Assembly (NCBI GenBank): GCA_903858085.1
Contig: CAIOHJ010000266.1
Location: forward strand, 1-5,715
Direction of reading: 5' to 3'
Length of the DNA stretch: 5,715 nucleotides
Origin: an uncultured Chloroflexota bacterium
GTDB lineage: Bacteria; Chloroflexota; Anaerolineae; Caldilineales; Caldilineaceae
Shown here: positions 1-4,983 of the stretch, piece by piece
How the letters are laid out: each line of letters opens with the position of its first letter
Position numbering within the stretch: position 1 is the stretch's first letter
The notes under the pieces: model-generated
What the model was told of the DNA's origin: nothing
The model's input: only the letters and a program-made list of their open reading frames with translations
Database searches by the model: none
Made by a program: the position numbers and the translations under genes

Positions 1-262
1 CTGCACGACAGGCGGATCGCCGCATCTACATACGTTGGATGCCAGAGGAAGCGTGTGCTGGCGTGTCGAAGAACCCTCCCTTACGGTCGGGGCTCTGAGC
101 AGGGAGTTGAGCCATTCGGCGCAGGAGTCGTTCAGGGTCTCCCCGGCATTGGCCTGGTTTGTTTAGCGCCCCGATGGGTCGTGCGTGCCTCCTCTAAATT
201 CATCCGCCCCGATGGGGCGGGGCGTGCCCTCTCTCAACACTCTTTCCGCAAAACTTTGAACC
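1..262. other. Left edge, no confident gene
   Basis: I see no gene here that I can defend. A + strand frame open from the window edge to a stop near 111-113 reads plausibly as a protein tail (it includes ADRRIYIRWMPEEAC), so the end of a gene entering from the left is possible, but nothing identifies a family. A longer + frame starting at 55 runs through low-complexity repeat sequence into the 116-bp repeat and looks like chance. The segment around 75-105 and the 'gccccgatggg' motifs at 168 and 206 have the look of dispersed intergenic repeats. Confidence 0.4.
166..232. repeat. Imperfect tandem repeat, 38-nt period, with a hairpin
   Basis: The 11-mer gccccgatggg occurs at 168-178 and again at 206-216. 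The similarity continues loosely for about 15 more bases (…gcgtgcct… against …gcgtgccc…). The second unit contains a perfect hairpin, ccgcccc-gat-ggggcgg, at 204-220 (7-bp arms, 3-nt loop); the first unit keeps only part of it. There are just two units and no spacer-like structure, so this is better read as an intergenic REP-like element than as a CRISPR. Its function is unknown. Confidence 0.5.
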
Positions 263-277
263 GCACTCAACCACAGC

Positions 278-393
278 ATGTCTGTTGACAAAGTGTATTC
301 AAATGCATTAGCGGCCGTCGCAAAAGTACACCATTTGAATATACCGACAAGGGACCAGAAATGGGCGCCAACGAACCAACGGCCAGATGCCAA
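278..393 (+). repeat. 116-bp dispersed direct repeat, copy A
   Basis: This block aligns without a single gap to 4031-4146 (constant offset of 3753), with 12 mismatches in 116 positions, about 90% identity. Weaker similarity extends about 15 bases to the left. A second short block (457-473 against 4151-4167, 14 of 17 identical) follows after about 60 extra bases in this copy. The repeat contains TTGACA (285-290) and a perfect 10-bp inverted repeat, TATTCAAATG at 296-305 and CATTTGAATA at 332-341. Short frames are open on both strands. In the + frame from the ATG at 278 the differences fall mostly on first codon positions, which argues against coding. It lies 154 bp upstream of a TA operon, as copy B lies just upstream of another. 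Confidence 0.85.
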
Positions 394-534
394 CAGGGTG
401 TCACCCACGGAGATAGATGGGTAACTGTCAGTCCTTCAGGGAGGTGATTCAGACTCTGGGATTTGTGGGCCTCGATCAGGTGGAGTCGACTGTTGAGAGG
501 ATGATCGTTGTGGTGGAAATGCGTTCAGCCGTAT

Positions 535-539
535 GGAGG
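535..539 (+). promoter_or_regulatory. Ribosome binding site deciding the antitoxin start
   Basis: GGAGG ends 8 nt before the ATG at 548. An in-frame ATG at 533 overlaps this motif and has nothing comparable upstream, so 548 is the better start. Confidence 0.7.
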
Positions 540-547
540 CATTAGCA

Positions 548-811
548 ATGGCAGCGACTGTCACTCTGGAACTACCCGAAAGCGTTTTGGTTCAAGCGTT
601 GAAACGGCTGCCGCCAGCGCGTCGTCTTCAGATATGGCGCAGCCTGGAAGCCGATAGCACGGCTGCACAGCACGATTCCGCGACCGCTGGTCGCGGCAAG
701 ACGAAGACGCTTGATATTGCCCTGGGGTTGCTGGCTATCGGGCAGGCCGCCCCGACTGACGCAGAAATCGCCCAATTGCTGGAGAAACGGCGGGCGGAGA
801 AGTATGGCTGA
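548..811 (+). CDS. Antitoxin of a VapBC-like (PIN) module
   Basis: An 87-residue protein. The N-terminal MAATVTLELPESVL followed by LPPARRLQIWRSLE resembles the short strand plus helix that opens many VapB-like antitoxins paired with PIN toxins. Residues 35-54 are a low-complexity linker, and the end ...PTDAEIAQLLEKRRAEKYG is of the type seen in antitoxins ending in 'EKYG' in Chloroflexota and cyanobacteria. Its expected role is to bind and neutralise the PIN ribonuclease and to repress the operon. The stop overlaps the next start by one base (TGATG), the usual translational coupling of antitoxin and toxin. The gene looks intact although its toxin is reduced to a stub. The family assignment rests mainly on gene order and on the toxin start that follows; no exact family name is claimed. 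Confidence 0.75.
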   Translation: MAATVTLELPESVLVQALKRLPPARRLQIWRSLEADSTAAQHDSATAGRGKTKTLDIALGLLAIGQAAPTDAEIAQLLEKRRAEKYG

Positions 812-834
812 TGCGCATCCTGCTCGATACCAAT
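811..834 (+). pseudogene. PIN-domain toxin (VapC-like), 5' stub only
   Basis: The ATG overlapping the antitoxin stop begins MRILLDTN, the canonical PIN N-terminus, in which Asp6 is the first metal-binding acidic residue. Immediately after Asn8 the frame stops looking like a PIN domain: the reading becomes arginine-rich and ends near 993 with none of the later acidic motifs. On the opposite strand the same bases become recognisable ISAzo13-type transposase from about 840 onward. The toxin was therefore cut between about 835 and 839, and I see no 3' remainder elsewhere in the window. The full-length family has about 120-140 residues, so the product should be non-functional. Confidence 0.8.
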
Positions 835-835
835 G

Positions 836-1097
836 GCGACCGCCGGATGCGCTGGCCCAAGCTGGCATCCGGCGTCGCCAACTCTTGCAGACCCCGCGCA
901 ATGCTCTTGCGCGCAACGCCGGTGGCGCCGGCGACCGCCGAGATGCCACCGCGCCCCAGGCTCTGCGCTTCAGCCGCCGCCAAGCGCCGCTGACGTTCGT
1001 TCAGAAACAGTTCCAGGCGCACAAAACGTACCTTACGAAGTTTGCCGCAAGGGCCGGCCTGCGCTATCCTCCGATAAATCTGGGCAAGATCTCGCGT
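836..1097 (-). pseudogene. ISAzo13-family transposase, N-terminal fragment
   Basis: Read on the - strand, the open frame from the stop at 1098-1100 gives a segment containing LNERQRRLAAAEAQSLGRGG, then ISAVAGATGVARKSIARGLQ, then GQRIRR. This is the N-terminal DNA-binding region of ISAzo13-family transposases, with a helix-turn-helix around GGISAVAGATGVARKSI and the basic RIRR stretch that normally precedes a 'PGGGRK' motif. Homology stops at the RIRR codons (about 840), exactly where the PIN toxin start appears on the other strand. The catalytic DDE part, most of a protein of about 400 residues, is absent. No clear ATG start is visible (GTG at 1022 is internal to the homology), so this is a dead remnant. 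It marks the element or recombination that removed the toxin. Confidence 0.75.
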
Positions 1098-1177
1098 CTA
1101 CGGAGGCAAATGTCACCGTGATTTATGGGGAGCACGAGCAGGGCGCGCAAATCGGATCGGATTCTCGTCAGCTGAAG

Positions 1178-1211
1178 TTAGGGCGATTGCCTGATCAGGC
1201 AATCGCCCTAA
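1178..1211. repeat. Perfect 34-bp palindrome without a loop
   Basis: The half-site TTAGGGCGATTGCCTGA (1178-1194) is followed directly by its exact reverse complement (1195-1211). It lies between the ISAzo13 fragment and the 3' end of the ATPase gene, 83 nt beyond that gene's stop. Neither side carries a T-run, so it is not a standard intrinsic terminator. It could be two abutting copies of an IS end, a hairpin recognised by a recombinase, or a dimeric protein-binding site. No function can be assigned from sequence alone. The rest of 1098-1293 shows only an 8-bp direct repeat, gatctgac, at 1228 and 1271. Confidence 0.9.
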
Positions 1212-1293
1212 ACGGTAAGGGTGCGCCGATCTGACAGGCAAGGGAACATGTGACCGTGGGTGTCGCCAGGGATCTGACGTCTTGCCAACGACT

Positions 1294-2547
1294 TCACCCG
1301 GTCAACAGCGACCAAGGGACGGCCACGATCTTCTCATCCAGGCGCCGGATTTGCTGCCCGCCGTGCAACAGGACGCCGCCCACGGCCTGGGGGTGCTCGG
1401 CCAGGAATCTGACCAACCCCGCTGCGTGCCGATAGCCCGGTGTATCGGTCATCTTGACCTCGATGCCGACGACCCGGCGGCCGTGTTCGACCACGAAATC
1501 CACCTCGTCGCCCGTCTGCGTGCGCCAGAAGTGGAGCCGGCCGCGCGGCGTCAGCAGGCTGCAGCTCACGCGCAGATGTTGATAGATCAGCGTCTCGAAA
1601 AACGCGCCCAGCTCGCGGGCTTTGGCCAACTCGTCCGTGCTGAAATAGCCCGCCAGGAAGACCGCCAACCCCACATCCGACCAGAAGACGCGCGGCGATT
1701 TCAATAGCCGCGTTGTGTGGCTGCCGAGATAAGTTGGCACCCGCTCGAACAGATGGGTGGCTTCCAGGAGATTCAGATAGCGGTGGATCGTCGGCTGGGA
1801 GAGGCCAGCATGCCGCGCGACATCCGACTGGTTGAGCAGCTGACCCGTGCGCAACGCCAGCAGCGCCATCACCCGGCGGAAGTCCACCAATGACTCCACT
1901 TGGGACATCTGCCGGAGATCGCGCTCCAGGTAGGTGGCTACATAGCCTTCCCACCAGCGCAAATAGTCGGCTGGGATCGTGAGCGTCAGCAACGCGGGCA
2001 TAAAACCACGCTGCATCAGGGGTAACAAATCTGGCGGCGCTTCCGGCAGAGTCCCTTCCTCCGGCCAGCGACCAGCCAACACATCTGTCAAGAGCACGGG
2101 CGGCGGCTGTCCGTGCAACTCGCCCAGCGTTAACGGGTCAAGCGTCAGATAGACCGCTCGGCCGGCCAGGCTTTCGCTCACGTTCCCCATGAGGAGCACG
2201 TTGGCCGACCCGGACAGGATGAACCGATAGCGGCCGGGGTGCTCATCCACGGCACGTTTGATGGCCGGCAGCAGTTCGGGCGCCTTCTGCACCTCATCCA
2301 GCACCACCTCCTGCGCACCGGCCCACAGGCTGGCGGGGTTCTCGCGCACCTGGCGCAGCGTGTCGAAGTCGTCCATGGTGTGATAGCGCCAGCCGGCGAA
2401 CGGCTCGGCCCGCCGCAGGGTGGTGCTTTTGCCGACCTGCCGCGCGCCGGTCAGCACGACAACAGGATGCGCCTCACACGCTGCCTGCAACAGCGGCGTC
2501 AACCAGCGCCGATAATAGAGCGGGGGGTCTGAATGAAAGTTATTCAT
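1294..2547 (-). CDS. AAA-14 / DUF4143 ATPase
   Basis: A 417-residue protein with the full layout of the AAA-14 (N-terminal) plus DUF4143 (C-terminal) family. The N-terminus YYRRWLTPLL is followed by a Walker A motif GARQVGKS (34-41), a Walker B VVLDE (81-85) and a sensor-like LSGSA (111-115). A winged-helix-like segment lies at about 235-260 (LNQSDVARHAGLSQPTIHRY). The C-terminal domain has the arrangement of a PD-(D/E)XK-like fold: Glu318 in FFETLIYQHL, Asp350 in DEVDFVVE and Glu363-Val-Lys365 in IEVK. The family is widespread in bacteria and archaea, often near mobile or TA genes, but its role is unsettled, so only ATP binding is well supported. The ATG at 2547 was chosen over an in-frame TTG at 2592 because family members begin close to YYRRWL. 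It is the only complete gene here outside the two antitoxins. Confidence 0.92.
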   Translation of the reverse strand: MNNFHSDPPLYYRRWLTPLLQAACEAHPVVVLTGARQVGKSTTLRRAEPFAGWRYHTMDDFDTLRQVRENPASLWAGAQEVVLDEVQKAPELLPAIKRAVDEHPGRYRFILSGSANVLLMGNVSESLAGRAVYLTLDPLTLGELHGQPPPVLLTDVLAGRWPEEGTLPEAPPDLLPLMQRGFMPALLTLTIPADYLRWWEGYVATYLERDLRQMSQVESLVDFRRVMALLALRTGQLLNQSDVARHAGLSQPTIHRYLNLLEATHLFERVPTYLGSHTTRLLKSPRVFWSDVGLAVFLAGYFSTDELAKARELGAFFETLIYQHLRVSCSLLTPRGRLHFWRTQTGDEVDFVVEHGRRVVGIEVKMTDTPGYRHAAGLVRFLAEHPQAVGGVLLHGGQQIRRLDEKIVAVPWSLLTG

Positions 2548-2609
2548 GTCCTGAATGATAACGCAACAAGGTCGACATATCAAGCCCTTCAACGCAGAAT
2601 TCGATCATC

Positions 2610-3160
2610 TCAAACCAGCCTGGCTTTACGTAACCGCTCCTGAAAGGCCGGCTGATTGGCATACTGCGCCTGTAAGGCTGCCAGTTTGGCCTGGAATTCC
2701 GGTAGCCGGCCCTGGAAGGCCGCCAAATCGCGCAGCTTGACCAGCAGCGCCACCGCGTCGTCGTAGGGCCGCGCCTTCTTTTTCTCGATCAATGCCTGGA
2801 TATCGCGCCAGGCCTGCGCCGCGCGGGGCGCAAAATCCTGCAGGTCTTTGATTTGCCTGGCCTCGGCCTCCTGGCGGCGCTCCTCCGCCTGGCGCAGCCG
2901 TTCGGCGGTTTCGCGCAGTTCGACCCACGTGCGGCGCGTCGCGACTGCTTGGGGCCTGGCGGGCGGCCCGGCCAACTCCTGCAAACGCCGGTTGAACTTC
3001 AGCGCCAGCAGCGGCTCCCCTGCAGCCAGCCTGCGCAGGAACGAGTCCAACTGGAAGAAACGCACGAACTCCGCCAGCGGCGCCGAAAGCTCCCTCAATC
3101 CCGGCGGCACTGACGGTTCAAGCTCCTCGTCAATGCCGTTGGCCGCGGCGGCCTGCAACC
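2610..3160 (-). pseudogene. C-terminal fragment of an unrecognised helical protein
   Basis: About 180 residues read cleanly from the junction near 3160 to the TGA at 2610-2612, ending YANQPAFQERLRKARLV. Visible parts are a segment LAEFVRFFQLDSFLRRL, a charged helical or coiled-coil stretch (LRETAERLRQAEERRQEAEA), and a second helical part, DDAVALLVKLRDLAAFQGRL. There is no signal peptide, membrane segment or catalytic motif. The ending and the 'FVRFFQLD' block vaguely recall C-termini of SWIM zinc-finger proteins found in Chloroflexota, but I cannot confirm that, and no SWIM cysteines remain. Its 5' part has been replaced by transposase sequence in another reading frame, and no start codon occurs in frame after the junction. 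It is therefore judged a remnant. The ATPase follows 62 bp downstream on the same strand, so the two may once have been cotranscribed. Confidence 0.6.
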
Positions 3161-3642
3161 AGACCCAGCTTGCGCTTGCGCTTGGTATTGGGGGTGTTGT
3201 GGGCAAAGCCGAAGTCGATGAGGTTGCTCTCCGCATAGCGCCCATGCGTCACGAAGGCGGTCACATCATAGAAAATGACGGAAAGGTCGACGCCGGTTTT
3301 CTGCAGGCCAACCCCGACACTCTCGAGCCAGATCGCCCCCAGGTGCGGATACAGGGCGGTGCGGCCCAGGCGGCCATCGTTGAACTTGCCCGCCGGTACG
3401 CCCAAAACCGCCACCAACACGGTCTGGCCCACCCAGTCGGTGATTTGATAGAGGGGGAGCATCAGCCGGTTCAACACCAGCACGATGGCAACCGTCCCCT
3501 GGTCGACATCTGCCTGGGTCGGGCAATGGCGATTGATGATTTGGCGTATTTGCAGCGTTTCTAACAAGGTATGCAACACCGGCAGTGCACCCAACGGGTA
3601 GCGCACCTGACTGGCGGTCAGCCACTCCACGATTTGCGCCAT
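3160..3642 (-). pseudogene. IS1634-like (DUF4277) transposase, N-terminal fragment
   Basis: From the ATG at 3642 the frame reads MAQIVEWLTASQVRYPLGAL and continues with INRHCPTQADVDQGTVA, VLNRLMLPLYQITDW, AGKFNDGRLGRT and LSVIFYDVTAFVTHGRY. It ends with DFGFAHNTPNTKRKRKLGL. This is the DUF4277 N-terminal domain and the start of the DDE domain of IS1634-like transposases; the Asp in FYDVTAF should be the first catalytic acid. Homology stops near 3160, where the reading passes to the helical-protein fragment in a different frame. About 160 residues remain of a family whose members have roughly 500-600. Short in-frame losses appear likely around NRLMLPLY and LGRTALYPHL, judged from remembered family consensus. 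The second and third catalytic residues are missing, so it is inactive. The frame stays open upstream of 3642, but the homology does not clearly continue. Confidence 0.75.
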
Positions 3643-4025
3643 GCTCAGGAGACCCCGCAATGCCAATGGGGCCAACTGGGCCGCACGCTTCGCTCGGCGG
3701 CAGGCTGTTCGCCCTGCACAGTACTGGTGCAACGCCCCTTTCTTCCAGCGCCTGGTCGCCTGCCACGGAAACAACGGCCCGGACCCCTTTGCGTCATGCA
3801 GCACAACACCCAACAAGGGTGTCGTTGGCGTCTTTGTCACACGACGATCGCTCGGACCCAGCGCAACCCACGCAGCCAGAAACCAAACGATCCAGACGAA
3901 ACCAATTGAAGCGATGCCGCCGCCTTTTTGCCCCCTGGACATTCCACCACCAGAGAAAGCTGGCGAGTAGCGACTGCGTTTGTACCCTATTCTATGCCAA
4001 ACAGCATACCTTTTGTGCACGAAGT
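3643..4025 (-). other. Open frame upstream of the transposase fragment, no assignable gene
   Basis: The transposase frame remains open upstream through this stretch and on into repeat copy B. From an ATG at 3942 it would give about 100 extra residues: a basic N-terminus (MSRGQKGGG), a hydrophobic run GFVWIVWFLAAWVAL that could span a membrane, then a segment including LLGVVLHDAKGSGPLFPW and a basic stretch. I recognise no family, and the bases before 3942 (ggtggtgga) are a poor ribosome binding site. It may be a remnant of another gene joined in frame, part of the IS leader, or a chance open frame in GC-rich DNA. Frames on the + strand look like shadows. Confidence 0.35.
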
Positions 4026-4030
4026 ACAAC

Positions 4031-4146
4031 ATGTCTGTTGACAAAGTGTATCCAAATGCATTAACGGCCTTCGCAAAAGTACACCATTTGAATATGCCGA
4101 CAGGGAGCCGGAAATGGGCACCAACGAACCAAGGGCCCAATGCCAA
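4031..4146 (+). repeat. 116-bp dispersed direct repeat, copy B
   Basis: This is the gapless partner of 278-393, with 104 of 116 positions identical and the same orientation. TTGACA is kept at 4038-4043. The inverted repeat is now imperfect because the left arm reads TATCCAAATG (4049-4058). A further block similar to copy A (4151-4167) follows after 4 bases instead of about 63, so the copies differ by an insertion or deletion of about 60 bp there. The second TA operon starts 74 bp downstream. The copy lies between the broken IS1634-like transposase fragment and that operon. Confidence 0.85.
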
Positions 4147-4180
4147 TTTGTGGGATTTGCAGACCTCTGCTAGACTCAGT

Positions 4181-4200
4181 TTAGCTACTATTAGCTAATA
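4181..4200 (+). promoter_or_regulatory. Tandem TAGCTA sites, likely antitoxin operator/promoter
   Basis: Two 10-bp units, ttagctacta and ttagctaata, abut each other, each holding the palindrome TAGCTA, so the two sites face the same side of the helix. TACTAT (4186-4191) could serve as a -10 box; no good -35 is evident, although TTGCAG at 4157-4162 is a weak candidate. The stretch is unusually AT-rich for this window and ends just before the ribosome binding site. Phd/YefM antitoxins typically repress their own operon by binding short palindromes here, so an autoregulatory operator is the natural reading; this is inference. Confidence 0.5.
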
Positions 4201-4206
4201 CTAGTC

Positions 4207-4214
4207 AAAGGAGG
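4207..4214 (+). promoter_or_regulatory. Strong ribosome binding site for a TTG start
   Basis: AAAGGAGG lies 6 nt before TTG at 4221. This near-perfect Shine-Dalgarno decides the antitoxin start in favour of the TTG over the downstream ATG at 4245, which has no such motif. Confidence 0.8.
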
Positions 4215-4220
4215 CCGCTC

Positions 4221-4568
4221 TTGACCAGCAAACGAAAGGTGCGCATGGTGTCCGCCACGGAGGCGAAAAATCGGTTCGGGACCATTATCAAGCAAGCTTA
4301 TGCCGGCGATGAACACCTGATCGTCGAACGCGGTGGCATCCCGGTGGTGGCTATCGTGCCGATCCAGGACTATGAGCGCCTGATCGCCGAAGAGGATCTG
4401 ACCACCGAGCTTGCCGCAGGGATTGCCCAAGGCAGTCAAGCAGCCAACGCCCGCGCCCGCCTGCGCGCCTTTCTCGCGAGCACGGCGCAGCAGATGCCGG
4501 TCGTGCCGGAAGCAGAGATTGAGCAGGACATTCTCGCGGCAGTTACGGCAGTACGACAAGCGTCATGA
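4221..4568 (+). CDS. Phd/YefM-family antitoxin
   Basis: A 115-residue protein starting at TTG. Residues about 8-58 form the Phd/YefM DNA-binding fold: VSATEAKNRFGTIIKQAY, then GDEHLIVERGGIPVVAIVP, then QDYERLI. The C-terminal half is helical (TTELAAGIAQGSQAANARAR) and ends QDILAAVTAVRQAS, a tail common in antitoxins that partner COG1569-type PIN toxins and probably the toxin-binding part. The length exceeds the 80-90 residues of classic Phd proteins because of this tail. The stop overlaps the toxin start by four bases (ATGA), indicating translational coupling. The protein should neutralise the PIN ribonuclease and, with it, repress the promoter carrying the TAGCTA sites. The gene looks intact although its toxin is frameshifted. 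Family assignment is confident; a specific gene name is not. Confidence 0.9.
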   Translation: MTSKRKVRMVSATEAKNRFGTIIKQAYAGDEHLIVERGGIPVVAIVPIQDYERLIAEEDLTTELAAGIAQGSQAANARARLRAFLASTAQQMPVVPEAEIEQDILAAVTAVRQAS

Positions 4569-4983
4569 AAGTCGTGATCGACACCAACGTTTGGGTCAGT
4601 GCGTTCATCAACCCCAACGGGACGCCAGCCAGGATCATCACTCGGCAGCGTTCGATCTGCTGACTTCTACTGCGATCCTGGCCGAACTGGAACGGGTGCT
4701 GCACTATGACCGCATCCAGAAGCGCTATCACCTGACCGACGAGATGATCAGTGCGTACTTGCTCACAGTGCGGCTCGACAGTGAACTCGTCGAAGTCACG
4801 CAGCAGGTCAACGCCGTCGAACGGGATCCGGACGACAACAGCGTGCTGGCGTGTGCCGTCCAAGCCGGGGCTGACTATGTCGTATCAGGCGACCCTCACC
4901 TTGTGGACCTGTTGACCTACCAAGGCATACCGATTCTTACCCCCAGCGCGTTTCTCGCTGTGCTTGAGTGGTATGTATCCTGA
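4565..4983 (+). pseudogene. PIN-domain toxin (COG1569 type), frameshifted
   Basis: The start frame reads MKVVIDTNVWVSAFINPNGT then PARII, and stops after 32 codons at 4661-4663. The homology resumes in another frame from about 4650 (AFDLLTSTAILAELERVL) and runs through QKRYHLTDEMISAYL, RDPDDNSVLACA, DYVVSGDPHLVDLL and YQGIPILTPSAFLAVLE to the TGA at 4981-4983. Family members have about seven residues between ARII and the FDLLTS block; here only 11 nt (4640-4650) remain, so a deletion of about 10 bp is the simplest explanation. The acidic residues expected of a PIN ribonuclease are all still present across the two frames (Asp6, the Glu of LAELERV, the Asp residues of DPDDN and SGD). The lesion therefore looks recent. 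The broken product should be inactive unless the frame is rescued. Confidence 0.85.

Noticed and set aside
166..232. Possible CRISPR remnant
   Set aside because: Only two imperfect units with a 38-nt period, leaving no room for a normal spacer; no cas genes nearby.
1178..1211. Intrinsic terminator for the ATPase gene
   Set aside because: The stem is long but has no loop beyond the centre and no T-run on either strand, and it lies 83 nt past the stop codon.
1334..1954. Second - strand frame inside the ATPase gene
   Set aside because: Gly/Arg/Pro-rich composition typical of an out-of-frame reading of a GC-rich gene.
2545..2592. Longer ATPase start at TTG 2592
   Set aside because: It adds 15 residues (MKGLICRPCCVIIQD) unlike the family N-terminus, which begins close to YYRRWL; the ATG at 2547 is simpler, though its Shine-Dalgarno is weak.
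2848..3564. Long + strand open frame opposite the helical fragment and the transposase
   Set aside because: It is serine/arginine-rich shadow sequence opposite two recognisable - strand frames, with no family resemblance.
3130..4146. A single 338-residue protein from repeat copy B through the transposase fragment
   Set aside because: It would start at a TTG inside the repeat and cross at least two unrelated segments; only 3160-3642 has support.
4245..4568. ATG 4245 as antitoxin start
   Set aside because: The TTG at 4221 has a near-perfect AAAGGAGG at ideal spacing, whereas 4245 has none.
4640..4663. Programmed frameshifting to make a full PIN toxin
   Set aside because: No slippery heptamer is evident, and the spacing is about 10 bp short of the family, so a deletion explains it better.
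4411..4983. A single 190-residue + strand protein across the antitoxin end and the toxin
   Set aside because: Its first 75 or so codons are an out-of-frame reading of the antitoxin and toxin start; only the part after about 4650 is real PIN sequence.
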